From Arcicella gelida (GTDB lineage Bacteria > Bacteroidota > Bacteroidia > Cytophagales > Spirosomataceae), in the NCBI RefSeq assembly GCF_034931025.1, contig NZ_JAYGIL010000024.1:1-64000 (forward strand): 64,000 nucleotides of DNA. Direction: 5' to 3'. The notes under the pieces were generated by a model. It saw only the letters and a program-made list of their open reading frames with translations, was not told where the DNA came from and did not search any database. The stretch's first letter is position 1. The number at the start of each line of letters is the position of its first letter. The translations under genes and the position numbers were made by a program. Positions 7,613 to 16,931 of the stretch are shown one piece after another.

Positions 7613-8395
7613 TTATTTAATAATCTTTGTTCCAGCCACTCCGTCTTTCACCGCTAGTTTTACTTCTTTTGCATGACATATCGTTACTTGCGAAACACCA
7701 TCTGCCAATGCTTTAAAAGCATTATCTAATTTCGGAATCATTCCTTTATTAATAACTCCTGCTGCTTTATACTTTTCGTAATCTTCTGGTTTCAATACAG
7801 CAATTACTGCATCATCGTCTTCTGGGTCTGATAATACACCTTTTTTCTCGAAACAATATACCAAATTTACTTCATAAGCTTCAGTCATGGCTACTGCAAT
7901 GGCTTGTGCTTGCGTATCGGCATTGGTATTGAGCATATTTCCTTCTTTATCGAAGGTCAGCGGAGCAAAAACAGGTACAATACCTTGTTGTAACAAACTA
8001 TCAATAAAAGTACTATTTACTTTTTCAATATCGCCAACAAAACCATAATCAACCGTTTTAACCAAACGTTTTTGCGATAAAATTACACCAGCATCTGCAC
8101 CTGTCAAACCAATTGCATTATCACTGAAATGTTGCATTTGGGCAACTAATGATTTATTTACCAAACCACCATAAACCATTGTTACAACATCTAACATTGC
8201 TTTATCGGTGATTCTTCTGCCTTCTACCATTACCGTTTCAATGCCCAATTTCTCAGCCACTTGTGTGGCGATTTTCCCGCCACCATGTACTAGAATTTTG
8301 GGTGAAGGAATATCTGAAAAATCTCTTAGAAATTGTTTACAAAAAGTAGGATTATCAATAACGTTTCCGCCGATTTTTACAACTGTTAATTTCAT
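7613..8395 (-). CDS. argB: Acetylglutamate kinase (or N-acylglutamate kinase)
   Basis: 260 residues of the amino-acid kinase fold. The N-terminal VVKIGGNVID and VHGGGK phosphate-binding segments, the NTNADTQA acceptor site and the NKGMIPKLDNA nucleotide-site motif are all present. It phosphorylates the gamma-carboxylate of N-acylglutamate, the second step of arginine synthesis. The ATG at 8395 gives the standard N-terminus MKLTVVKIGG. Downstream of argF' on the same strand, with a 34-bp near-palindrome in the 53-bp gap. The missing N-terminal extension suggests the arginine-insensitive form; this is inferred. Confidence 0.95.
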   Translation of the reverse strand: MKLTVVKIGGNVIDNPTFCKQFLRDFSDIPSPKILVHGGGKIATQVAEKLGIETVMVEGRRITDKAMLDVVTMVYGGLVNKSLVAQMQHFSDNAIGLTGADAGVILSQKRLVKTVDYGFVGDIEKVNSTFIDSLLQQGIVPVFAPLTFDKEGNMLNTNADTQAQAIAVAMTEAYEVNLVYCFEKKGVLSDPEDDDAVIAVLKPEDYEKYKAAGVINKGMIPKLDNAFKALADGVSQVTICHAKEVKLAVKDGVAGTKIIK

Positions 8396-8405
8396 ATTAT
8401 TTTAA

Positions 8406-8439
8406 AGGAAACGCTTTTGGAATTCCTCAAACGTTTCCT
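8406..8439. repeat. 34-bp near-palindrome between argF' and argB
   Basis: Left half AGGAAACGCTTTTGGAA and right half TTCCTCAAACGTTTCCT pair at 14 of 17 positions around a GAATTC centre. In the mRNA it would form a hairpin just before the argB start, possibly an RNA-processing or attenuating element. There is no T-run, so I do not call it a terminator. Confidence 0.45.
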
Positions 8440-8448
8440 CAACAAAAG

Positions 8449-9423
8449 CTAAAATAAATAAGGACTTTCTTCTTTGATGATACTAAGTAAAATTTGTTTC
8501 ATAACTACTTGTGCAGACCATACTCTGTTTCCAGCTTGCTGAACAACAACTGAATTCGGAGAATCCAACACGGCATCTTCAACAACAATATTTCTACGAA
8601 CTGGCAAACAGTGCATAAATTTAGCATTGTTTGTCAATTTCATTTTTTCCATTGTTACCATCCATGATGGGTCTTGGCTCAAGATTTGTCCGTACTGAGT
8701 GTATGAAGACCAGTTTTTTGCATAAATAAAGTCGGCATCTTTAAATGCTTCTTCTTGATTATGCGTCACTTTTGCATTTCCTACAAATTCAGGTGCTAAT
8801 TCATAGCCTTCTGGATGAGTAATAACAAAATCTACATTAGCCGCATTCATCCACTCTGCAAATGAATTGGGTACTGCCTGTGGCAACGCCTTTACATGTG
8901 GTGCCCAAGTAAGAACAACTTTCGGACGTGGCTTCGTTTTTAATTCTTCAATAGTGATTAAATCTGCTAAAGATTGAAGCGGATGACGAGTAGCCGATTC
9001 CAAACTTACGATTGGACGACCAGTATTTTTAACAAATTGATTGATTACTTTTTCTGAATAATCTTCTTCACGGTCGGTCAAACCTGGGAAACTGCGAATC
9101 CCAACAATATCGCAATATTGCCCGATAACTGGTGCGGCTTCTTTGATGTGTTCAGCTTTGTTGCCATCCATGATAGCTCCATCTTCAAATTCCAAACCCC
9201 AACTATCTTGTCCGACATTCATTACCATAAGCTCCAAACCCAAATTTTGTGCAGCACGTTGTGTACTTAGACGAGTACGAAGACTTGAGTTAAAAAACAA
9301 AAGCCCCATTGTACGATTTCTACCAAGGTGTTTATCTGCATAAGGAGTTTTCTTATATAATAGTGCTTCTTTTACAAGTGCTTGCACATCAACGGCATCT
9401 TTGACCGACAAAAAATTTTGCAT
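8449..9423 (-). CDS. argF': N-acyl-L-ornithine transcarbamylase (ArgF' type)
   Basis: 324 residues. It carbamoylates an N-acylated ornithine, making N-acyl-citrulline. The carbamoyl-phosphate motif FFNSSLRTRLSTQ (43-55), the LPQAVPNSFAEWMNA segment and MHCLPVRRN are those of the Bacteroides N-succinylornithine and Xanthomonas N-acetylornithine enzymes, not ordinary OTCase. At the position that separates the two specificities (Pro90 in B. fragilis, Glu92 in Xanthomonas, as I remember the published work) this protein has Ala90, in MDGNKAEHI. The acyl group is therefore uncertain. First gene of the cluster, with a promoter-like TAACTTTG 85 bp upstream. Confidence 0.93.
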   Translation of the reverse strand: MQNFLSVKDAVDVQALVKEALLYKKTPYADKHLGRNRTMGLLFFNSSLRTRLSTQRAAQNLGLELMVMNVGQDSWGLEFEDGAIMDGNKAEHIKEAAPVIGQYCDIVGIRSFPGLTDREEDYSEKVINQFVKNTGRPIVSLESATRHPLQSLADLITIEELKTKPRPKVVLTWAPHVKALPQAVPNSFAEWMNAANVDFVITHPEGYELAPEFVGNAKVTHNQEEAFKDADFIYAKNWSSYTQYGQILSQDPSWMVTMEKMKLTNNAKFMHCLPVRRNIVVEDAVLDSPNSVVVQQAGNRVWSAQVVMKQILLSIIKEESPYLF

Positions 9424-9507
9424 ATTTTTTTAAGCTGATTTATTCGAATATTTTGATTAATCTCTCCAAATAAGACTAAGCAGATTAATTTTTCGGAGAA
9501 TATTTTG

Positions 9508-9515
9508 CAAAGTTA
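9508..9515 (-). promoter_or_regulatory. Candidate -7 element of the arginine cluster
   Basis: The minus strand reads TTAACTTTGC here, an exact match to the Bacteroidetes -7 consensus TAnnTTTG, 85 bp before the argF' ATG. The same ten bases occur upstream of sucA (36202-36209). A good TTTG -33 box at the expected distance is not seen. Confidence 0.45.
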
Positions 9516-9681
9516 ATTCAATTGTTAAAATAATACATGATTTTGTTAAAACAGTTAAATAAGCACAGAATGTTTGAAAAGTTATAACAATTAAGAAGTT
9601 TCTTTTGAGAAAAATGATTTTCTCAAAATTTTGTAACGAAAAACGGGTAAACGAAGCATTTTTATCCCATAAAATACAAGC

Positions 9682-9717
9682 AAAAAAATATGGCGAACCT
9701 CAAGGAGACTCGCCATA
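9682..9717 (-). terminator. Rho-independent terminator of the 9843-10787 gene
   Basis: On the minus strand TATGGCGA (9717-9710) and TCGCCATA (9696-9689) form an 8-bp stem with a 13-nt loop, followed by seven T. It lies about 125 bp beyond the stop of the GNAT-like gene and before the arginine promoter, insulating the two. Otherwise 9424-9842 holds no gene I can support. Confidence 0.65.
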
Positions 9718-9842
9718 ATGCCACTAACACACCAAAATAATAATTTTTGCCCGCTAAAGACAAAAATTTTACTTCTTAGAATGAACATACGAGAATTTTG
9801 ACAAAAAGGATTCACCAAATCACAATTATTTTTTATTTATTT

Positions 9843-10787
9843 TCAAAATTGTACAAAAAAACTTTTTTTGAGCGATTTTTTAGCTCCTAAACGTTGTTTA
9901 AATTGAGCCAATCCTTCGTTTAAAATGCCTTTTTCGGTAGCAATTCCAAGGTCTAGTAGTTTAAAATTGTTTCGCTGACAAAATTCATAAATTCCTGAAA
10001 TTAAATATATTGTCGGGCTAAATTTCAAATACTCTTCGTCATCTGCCAAATAAAAAGTATAGAGTATTTCGTTTGTAATTTTAACGGTTACTGCTACTGC
10101 AATCATTTTTTTTTCATGAATGACTGAAAAAATTTGAAAATTGTCTGGAAATAACGCAAAACTCTGTTTTAAATCCACCAAAGTCATCGTCATTTTTCTG
10201 TTTTTCCGCACTCTCGACCGAGTAATAAAAGCATGAATTAATGCAAAATCGAGTTCTTTTTCTTGCTGAAATAAAAAGGCATTCTTCAGCGATTTTCGCA
10301 AAAGTTGTTTGTGTCTTGAAGAGTTGACTGTTTCGTAAAAACTTAAATCAGTTACCGCTATTTCAAAATTTTGGTCAACAACACAATGTTTGAAAGATAA
10401 TTTCTCAAAACAAAAATCTATTGCTTTCCGCTGATTCATACTAAGATAATTTTCTGGACAAAAAGTAATTTGCACACTTTCAAGTTTTGGCAAAGTATTG
10501 AAAGCTGATTGGATAAATGTTAAAAGCGATTCTTTTGGAAGTACTTTACTAAATTCTATTCCACCAAAAGTTGCTCGCAAAGGACTAAAACCTTTTCCTG
10601 CCAAAATAATTACAGAAAAACGAGCTTCAAGCAATTGATTTTCAAGATTCTTCCAGTAAAAAGTATATACTTCTTCTCCACCTTGTTGGCGCAAATGTTC
10701 AGGTTCGTTAAAGAAAAATCTAGTAAAATTGAATTCCAATGTTGGAATGAAAGAAAAATTATATGTGGAGATTAATTGATAAGCCAT
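9843..10787 (-). CDS. GNAT/FemAB-like acyltransferase
   Basis: 314 residues. The C-terminal half reads like a GNAT/FemABx domain: an internal RHKQLLRKSLKNAFLFQQ helix, a FQIFSVIHEKKMIAVAV strand pair, LYTFYLADDEEYLKFSPTIYL, then LLDLGIATEKGILNEGLAQFKQRLGA. The G-x-x-x-F-K-x-x-x-G-A ending is common to FemAB-like peptidyltransferases and related acetyltransferases of Bacteroidota. The N-terminal half is a second, less conserved copy of the fold. The acceptor is unknown. It diverges from the secreted C25 peptidase with only 38 bp between them, so the two may share control. Confidence 0.68.
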   Translation of the reverse strand: MAYQLISTYNFSFIPTLEFNFTRFFFNEPEHLRQQGGEEVYTFYWKNLENQLLEARFSVIILAGKGFSPLRATFGGIEFSKVLPKESLLTFIQSAFNTLPKLESVQITFCPENYLSMNQRKAIDFCFEKLSFKHCVVDQNFEIAVTDLSFYETVNSSRHKQLLRKSLKNAFLFQQEKELDFALIHAFITRSRVRKNRKMTMTLVDLKQSFALFPDNFQIFSVIHEKKMIAVAVTVKITNEILYTFYLADDEEYLKFSPTIYLISGIYEFCQRNNFKLLDLGIATEKGILNEGLAQFKQRLGAKKSLKKSFFVQF

Positions 10788-10825
10788 TTTTTAGTACTTT
10801 AGGGTAGAATTCTACTGATAAAAAT

Positions 10826-13800
10826 ATGAGAAAATCAACTACAATCTACAAGACAGTATTAATATTTTTGGTACTTCTTTTACATCTTCTTCGTTCAGAC
10901 TCTTCAGCACAAGTAATTGGCAATGAATGGATTAATCCCCTACAACAATATTTCAAGGTTAAAATCACCCAAAAAGGAATCCATCAAATCAGCTTTGAAG
11001 CACTACAAAAAGTAGGTTTTCCAGAAAACATTCATCCTGAAAAAATACAAATATTTAGGCATGGAAAAGAAGTAGCGATTTCGGTTCATCATAATAATCC
11101 TACTGTGTTTCAAGCAAATGATTTCATAGCATTTTACGCTGAAAACAATGATGGTTCTTTGGATTCTCTTTTGTATCAACCCAGCAACACTCAACCGCAT
11201 TCTTATTATAGTTTATTTTCAGACACAGCTTCTTATTTTATTACTTATTGCATTGATAATCAGAAAAATAAAAGAATATCTATTCAAGAAAAAACTCCAT
11301 TTAAAAACTTAAAACCAACAGCATTTCATTTAGAAGAAGATTTACAAGTATTTACTTCTTCCTTTTCAGAAGGTCAGCCAGAACCTGTTGGCACTTCACT
11401 TTCCGCAGGCATTTTGAACAGTAATTATAGCTTTGGCAAAGCTTGGACTGGCGAAATTCAAAAACCAAACAGCAAACTCAGCTTTGATATTCAACTTAAA
11501 AATTTTATAAAAAATAGTTCTTACAAACCAAAAATTGAGATACTTTTTTCAGGACGTTCAGAAGGGAAACATCGTTTACAAATTAGCCTCAATAATCAGC
11601 TTGTAGATAGTTTATTTTTCGAAAATTACTTTACTCAACTTTATAAAAAAGAAGTAAATTTTGAAACTGATAAAAATCAAATATCTATACTTTCTAGCCA
11701 ATCAAATGACCAATATTCAGTTTCATTTCTGAAAATTACTTATCCACAAAACTTCGAGATGAAAGGTTTGAATGAAAAGGTTTTTCATTTAGCAACTAAT
11801 TCATCAACTGAACGTCTGGTTATTGTTCAAAACCCTCCCAAAAACGCTTTTGTCTATGACATTTCAGACAAATTTCATCCTATCAAAATTGATTTTCATC
11901 AAAACGATTCTACGCTTACTTTTCAAACCAATGGACAACATATCTTGATAAGTAATCAAATCAAAAAGCCTGATTCGATTGAACAAATATTTTTTAAAGC
12001 GTTTCCAAAAAGTAAAGCCGATTTCTTAATTATTACACATCAAAAATTACTTCAATCGGCTCAAAAATATGCAGCTTATAGAGCTTCTGAAAAAGGTGGG
12101 AAACATGATACTTTATGCGTAACGATAGATTTTTTGTATAATTATTTTACTTATGGCGACAAAAGTCCTTTGGCGATTCAACGGTTTTTAGCTTTTATAA
12201 AAAACACGGAAAAATCACAATTCTGCTTTATCATTGGTACGGCTACTTATCCACAAAAAGCCAGAAAAAATTCATCAGACTATCAATTAGATTTAGTGCC
12301 AACTTGGGGTTTTCCTTGTGGAGATATTCCTTTTGGGATGAATCTCAACGATGTCCAATTAAATATTCCAGTCGGTCGTTTAGCTACTAATAATCCTCAA
12401 ACAGTTATGGATTATTTACAGAAAGTAAAAGAACACGAAGCTGAACCAATGAATGAACTTTGGCGAAAAAAAGCCTTAATGATGTCTGGCGGAAGAAGTG
12501 TTTTTGAATTGAATACTTTCAAAGATTATGTAACTAATTTGAAGGAAATTAGTAAAAGCGGACTACTTGGGCAACAAGTACAATTACTTGCCAAAAAGAC
12601 AGATAATCCTACCGAATTTATCAATGTTACAGAACAAGTAAATCAAGGTGTGGGAATGATTACGATGTTTGGTCATTCGGCTTCACAGCAAACCGATATG
12701 GATATTGGCTATGTTTCCAATGATTTATTTGGCTACAAAAATCAAGGAAAGTATCCTTTTATTTTGGTGAATGGCTGCAATGCTGGTGATTTATTTGCCT
12801 CACAAAATTCTTTTGGAACCGACTGGATAAACACACCTAAAAGAGGTGCAATTTTATTTTTGGCACATAGTTATTTGAGTTATTCTTTTAGCCTAAAATC
12901 ATATTCAGACGAACTATTTCAAACGCTTTTTCAAGACAGTATTTATATTGATAAAGCCTTTGGAACAATTATGCAAACCAGCATTAATCATTATTTGAAA
13001 AGATTCCCGAACTCAGCATTTGAACTAGCGAATGCACAGCAATTCACTTTACAAGGTGACCCAGCTATCGTACTTTTCCCTGCAAGTAAACCTGATTTTG
13101 CTATTGATAATACTGCAATTTTATTACAAAAACATCAAGAAAATACTACTTTACTTTCAGACTCTTTAAGCATCGGAATTGTCATCAAAAATTTAGGAAG
13201 AGTTTGCAGAAACTCCATAAATATTCAATTAAAAAGAACATTTCCAAACGGGGAAATGGTACTCTATGAAAATACGTTTTTGAAAGAAATTTCCTATCAA
13301 GATACTGTATATTTTAACATTCCAAATGACAAATTTTCAAGTGTTGGCAACAATAGTTTCGAAGTATTTGTAGATTACAATAATCATATTTCAGAACTGC
13401 AAGAAAATAATAATACTTCCGTACTAGAATACAATTTTCCAGCTCAAAATATCACTGTACTAAATCCTCTAAATTTTAGCATTGAAAACGAACAAGTAAT
13501 TGATTTTCAATTACAAATACCTTTAAAAACAGATAATCCAACTATCGTTTTTGAAATAGACACGAATCATTTATTCTTTTCAGCCTACAAAAAAAGTATT
13601 ATTTTACCTTATCAAAATTTCTTATCTTTCAAACATAATATCTTAGGAAAAGACAGTACTGTATATTATTGGCGAGTAAAAATAGAAGGCGATAATTGGA
13701 TAGAAAACTCTTTCCTTTTTCTAAAAAATAGCACAGAAGGCTTCGCTCAATTTAGCTTTCCACAACTATCAAAATCAGTGACCGACGAACGAATTTATTT

Positions 13801-15661
13801 GGAGAATTCTCAATGGAAATTTCATACTTCTTCTGTTGCTTTATCGGCTAAAATCTATGGAACAAATAGTGGAGTTCCACGTTCTCACAGAGCAAATTCC
13901 GTCATTTTAAATGATAAAATTTTGATTAGTGATGGTGTTTGTTATCCTTGGTATAACCTCAATGCGTTGGCTTTCAATCGGGCTTTAAGACCTTACGCTG
14001 CTATTCCTAGTTTGGTTTGTGGCTATGCTCCTTATGCTGTCAATTATCTTTCAACAGAAGAATTTTCAAGTGATTTAAAAGATTATTTTACGGCTACAGA
14101 GTATGGAAATCATGTAATACTCTGGAATTCTGGACATTTAGAATACCAAAATTGGACGAGTGAATTCAGGAAAAGTTTCGCTGAAATTGGGGTTGATACC
14201 AATAAAATTATGCGTTTAACAAAAGGTTCTCCCTTTTTAGTTATCGGTAGAAAAGGAGCAACAAAGGCTTTGTTAGAACTATTTCCTGATGTTAATAAGC
14301 GTGGCGATACTCAGATTTTAAGTTTAGAAAATTATGCTATTAAAGATAATTTTGATGCTGGAACAATTACTTCGCCGCTTATTGGCGTAGCTTCAAAATG
14401 GGAAGAAATTTTGATTGATGTTGAAAAAGATGAGCAACAAACATTTTCTTATGATATTTTGGGCATCAATTTCAAAGGTGAAGAACGAATTTTATTAGAA
14501 AATATTCAGCAAAATTCTTTTAATATTAAGTCTATTGATGCAAAAGAATTTCCTTACTTAAAAATCAAGATTCACTTAAAAGACACTGATTTTTCTGGGA
14601 AATCACCACAGCTAAAATCACTGATTGTGCTTTATCAAAGTCCGCCAGAAGGAATTATTACACAAGGAGAAAATATCAAACTCATCGACAAGCAGGAATA
14701 TGAAAATTTCAAGATTCAGACTACTTTCAAAAACATTTCAAATAAAGATTTTAGCGATTCAATTACCGTCAAACAAGTATTAACAAACATATTTCTGAAT
14801 AAAAAAGACATTAAAATCTTTAAAGTAAAACCATTAAAAAGTCAAGATTCAGTCAGTGTAAATTTACCAATTCAAACTGTGGGCTGGTTAGGAGAAAACA
14901 CATTTAGTCTAACTTTTAATCCCGAAATTTTACCAGAAAAATCTTATCGAAACAATTCTATTTATTATAGTTTCAAAGTAATTTCCGATGAAATAAATCC
15001 TATTTTATCAGTTACTTTTGATGGGCGACAAATTCAGCAATATGAAATTGTTTCTTCTAAACCTTTCGTCAAAATCGGTTTGAAAGACGAGAATATCTTT
15101 CGCATTAAAAAAGATACAAGCGGCATCGATTTAAAAATAAAATACTGTTCAAATTGTGCATTCAAAAAAGTTTATTTTAGTCAAAACGATATTACTTGGC
15201 GAACAGATAGTTTGACGAATACTTTTTTGATTGACTATTTTCCTCAAGATTTACCCAAAGACACTTTAAGCATTTCCGTTCAAGCACAAGATGTTGCAGG
15301 AAATTTCGCTGGAAATCATCCTTATCAAATTTCATTTAGAATACTTCCAAATGATTCTTTAATAGCTTTCAAAGTATTCCCCAATCCATTTCAGTTATTC
15401 ACAAAGTTTGTCCTTGAATTAGCTGGAGAAAGTATTCCTGATGAATTTTATATTGAAATTTTTGACCTCCAGGGCAAACAAGTAGCTTTGGTAAGACCTG
15501 ATAATTCAATAAAAATTGGTATCAACGAAATCATTTGGGAATGCAAAGGTTTCACAAGTAATTACTTGCCTTCTGGAACGTATTTTTATCGTTTAATTTT
15601 AAAAAATAAAGCGGTAGATTTGGCGTTTAAAACAAGTGGGAAATTGATTATTTCACGCTAA
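10826..15661 (+). CDS. Secreted C25 (gingipain-like) cysteine peptidase with T9SS sorting domain
   Basis: 1611 residues. An N-terminal signal peptide (hydrophobic 9-22) is followed by beta-rich sequence. The peptidase C25 domain covers about 395-750, with catalytic H617 in MFGHSA and C651 in NGCNAG. CARDB-like segments follow near 760-880. Around 1005-1170 a GTNSGVPRS...FLVIGRKGA stretch resembles the ILEI/FAM3 fold. The last 95 residues form a T9SS type A sorting domain (VFPNPF, FYIEIFDLQGKQV, YLPSGTYFYRLI). The sorting domain says it is T9SS cargo, exported and anchored or released at the outer membrane, unlike the sortase PorU, which has none. The sensor kinase starts 23 bp downstream. Confidence 0.9.
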   Translation: MRKSTTIYKTVLIFLVLLLHLLRSDSSAQVIGNEWINPLQQYFKVKITQKGIHQISFEALQKVGFPENIHPEKIQIFRHGKEVAISVHHNNPTVFQANDFIAFYAENNDGSLDSLLYQPSNTQPHSYYSLFSDTASYFITYCIDNQKNKRISIQEKTPFKNLKPTAFHLEEDLQVFTSSFSEGQPEPVGTSLSAGILNSNYSFGKAWTGEIQKPNSKLSFDIQLKNFIKNSSYKPKIEILFSGRSEGKHRLQISLNNQLVDSLFFENYFTQLYKKEVNFETDKNQISILSSQSNDQYSVSFLKITYPQNFEMKGLNEKVFHLATNSSTERLVIVQNPPKNAFVYDISDKFHPIKIDFHQNDSTLTFQTNGQHILISNQIKKPDSIEQIFFKAFPKSKADFLIITHQKLLQSAQKYAAYRASEKGGKHDTLCVTIDFLYNYFTYGDKSPLAIQRFLAFIKNTEKSQFCFIIGTATYPQKARKNSSDYQLDLVPTWGFPCGDIPFGMNLNDVQLNIPVGRLATNNPQTVMDYLQKVKEHEAEPMNELWRKKALMMSGGRSVFELNTFKDYVTNLKEISKSGLLGQQVQLLAKKTDNPTEFINVTEQVNQGVGMITMFGHSASQQTDMDIGYVSNDLFGYKNQGKYPFILVNGCNAGDLFASQNSFGTDWINTPKRGAILFLAHSYLSYSFSLKSYSDELFQTLFQDSIYIDKAFGTIMQTSINHYLKRFPNSAFELANAQQFTLQGDPAIVLFPASKPDFAIDNTAILLQKHQENTTLLSDSLSIGIVIKNLGRVCRNSINIQLKRTFPNGEMVLYENTFLKEISYQDTVYFNIPNDKFSSVGNNSFEVFVDYNNHISELQENNNTSVLEYNFPAQNITVLNPLNFSIENEQVIDFQLQIPLKTDNPTIVFEIDTNHLFFSAYKKSIILPYQNFLSFKHNILGKDSTVYYWRVKIEGDNWIENSFLFLKNSTEGFAQFSFPQLSKSVTDERIYLENSQWKFHTSSVALSAKIYGTNSGVPRSHRANSVILNDKILISDGVCYPWYNLNALAFNRALRPYAAIPSLVCGYAPYAVNYLSTEEFSSDLKDYFTATEYGNHVILWNSGHLEYQNWTSEFRKSFAEIGVDTNKIMRLTKGSPFLVIGRKGATKALLELFPDVNKRGDTQILSLENYAIKDNFDAGTITSPLIGVASKWEEILIDVEKDEQQTFSYDILGINFKGEERILLENIQQNSFNIKSIDAKEFPYLKIKIHLKDTDFSGKSPQLKSLIVLYQSPPEGIITQGENIKLIDKQEYENFKIQTTFKNISNKDFSDSITVKQVLTNIFLNKKDIKIFKVKPLKSQDSVSVNLPIQTVGWLGENTFSLTFNPEILPEKSYRNNSIYYSFKVISDEINPILSVTFDGRQIQQYEIVSSKPFVKIGLKDENIFRIKKDTSGIDLKIKYCSNCAFKKVYFSQNDITWRTDSLTNTFLIDYFPQDLPKDTLSISVQAQDVAGNFAGNHPYQISFRILPNDSLIAFKVFPNPFQLFTKFVLELAGESIPDEFYIEIFDLQGKQVALVRPDNSIKIGINEIIWECKGFTSNYLPSGTYFYRLILKNKAVDLAFKTSGKLIISR

Positions 15662-15684
15662 AATCCTTTGCTTAAGACATTTTT

Positions 15685-16869
15685 ATGATATTATCTGTAG
15701 ATATTTATAGCCGTAATACTTGGTGGAAAGTAGCTTTTTTGGGCTTTTGTTTAGTTGTGGGTATATTTTCTTTGTACTTCACCGATAAAATTGTTTCAAA
15801 ACTAGAAGAACGTGAAAAACAGCAAATTGAATTGTATGCAGAATCATTGAAATATACCATGACCAGCGACCCAAATCAAGATGTGAATTTCTTCTTTGAA
15901 AAAATTAAAAAATCGAATGAAAACAACACAATTCCTATCATCCACAAAGATGGAACAGGCTATTTAACTGCAAAAAATATTGAAATGCCAGAAGGTTTGA
16001 GTTCGGATGAAAAACAGGCTTTTCTACAAAAAGAACTACAAGAAATTATCAGAGATGATAATCCGCCGATTGAGCTTGACATGACACTCCATAAAGAATA
16101 CATTTATTTTGGGAATTCTCGCTTGCTAGATTTACTTCGTTATTATCCGCTTTTTCAGTTGGCTGTGGTATTGGTTTTTGGTTTGGCGGCTTATCTATTT
16201 TTTGATGCGTCGAGGCGTTCAGAACAAAATCAAGTTTGGGTGGGTTTGGCAAAAGAAACAGCTCATCAATTAGGCACACCACTTTCATCACTTACGGCTT
16301 GGGTTGAATTTTTCAAAAATGACCCGACTTATGATCCAGAAATTGTAAAAGAATTAGAAAAAGACGTTACCAGACTTGATATTATCACTACCCGTTTTTC
16401 AAATATTGGCTCAATTCCAGTATTAAAACCTGAAAATATCATTGAAACTATCGAAACGTTTATGTCGTATTTACAAAAAAGGATTTCTACAAAAGTTGTC
16501 TTTTCGCTTGATAATCAACTTAATCAACGTAATACAGTCAACGTCAATCGTTACTTATTCGAATGGGTTATTGAAAATATTTGTAAAAATGCAGTAGATG
16601 CAATGGGTGGCGTTGGTTCATTAAAAATTACCTTGAGCGAAACCAAAAATAATAAAATTGCCATCGACATTAAAGACAGTGGAAAAGGTATTTCTAAGCA
16701 AAATCTTAGTAAAGTATTCAACCCAGGTTTTAGTACCAAAAAAAGAGGTTGGGGCTTGGGTTTAACGCTTGCCAAACGTATCATTGAAAATTACCATGAT
16801 GGAAAGCTATTCGTAAAACAATCTGAATTAAACAAAGGAACTACTTTCAGAATCTTATTAGATGCTTAA
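15685..16869 (+). CDS. Membrane sensor histidine kinase
   Basis: 394 residues. A first membrane segment (about 13-33) and a second (about 150-172) enclose a roughly 115-residue periplasmic sensor region. The dimerisation box AHQLGTPLSSL carries the phospho-acceptor H194, and the HATPase domain shows ENICKNAVDAM (N box), DIKDSGKGIS (G1) and GWGLGLTLAKRIIENY (G2). HTPLSSLTAW-type boxes are typical of Bacteroidota kinases. No HAMP or PAS domain and no adjacent response regulator is seen. Close spacing after the C25 peptidase suggests co-transcription. Confidence 0.92.
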   Translation: MILSVDIYSRNTWWKVAFLGFCLVVGIFSLYFTDKIVSKLEEREKQQIELYAESLKYTMTSDPNQDVNFFFEKIKKSNENNTIPIIHKDGTGYLTAKNIEMPEGLSSDEKQAFLQKELQEIIRDDNPPIELDMTLHKEYIYFGNSRLLDLLRYYPLFQLAVVLVFGLAAYLFFDASRRSEQNQVWVGLAKETAHQLGTPLSSLTAWVEFFKNDPTYDPEIVKELEKDVTRLDIITTRFSNIGSIPVLKPENIIETIETFMSYLQKRISTKVVFSLDNQLNQRNTVNVNRYLFEWVIENICKNAVDAMGGVGSLKITLSETKNNKIAIDIKDSGKGISKQNLSKVFNPGFSTKKRGWGLGLTLAKRIIENYHDGKLFVKQSELNKGTTFRILLDA

Positions 16870-16874
16870 TGTAG

Positions 16875-16906
16875 TTTCATTTTTGCCTGTAAAATGTCTA
16901 ATTTTG
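16875..16906 (+). promoter_or_regulatory. Candidate promoter of the glycosyltransferase gene
   Basis: An exact -7 element TAATTTTG lies at 16899-16906, 25 bp before the ATG. TTTC at 16875-16878 with a 20-bp spacer is a one-mismatch -33 box. Confidence 0.4.
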
Positions 16907-16931
16907 CAAAACATTTTTAGGCAATTACATT

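Noticed and set aside
9591..9818. 75-codon minus-strand frame
   Set aside because: Overlaps the terminator hairpin at 9682-9717 and has no plausible domain content.
10826..15661. Calling the C25 protein PorU
   Set aside because: It carries a C-terminal sorting domain, so it is T9SS cargo and not the sortase itself.
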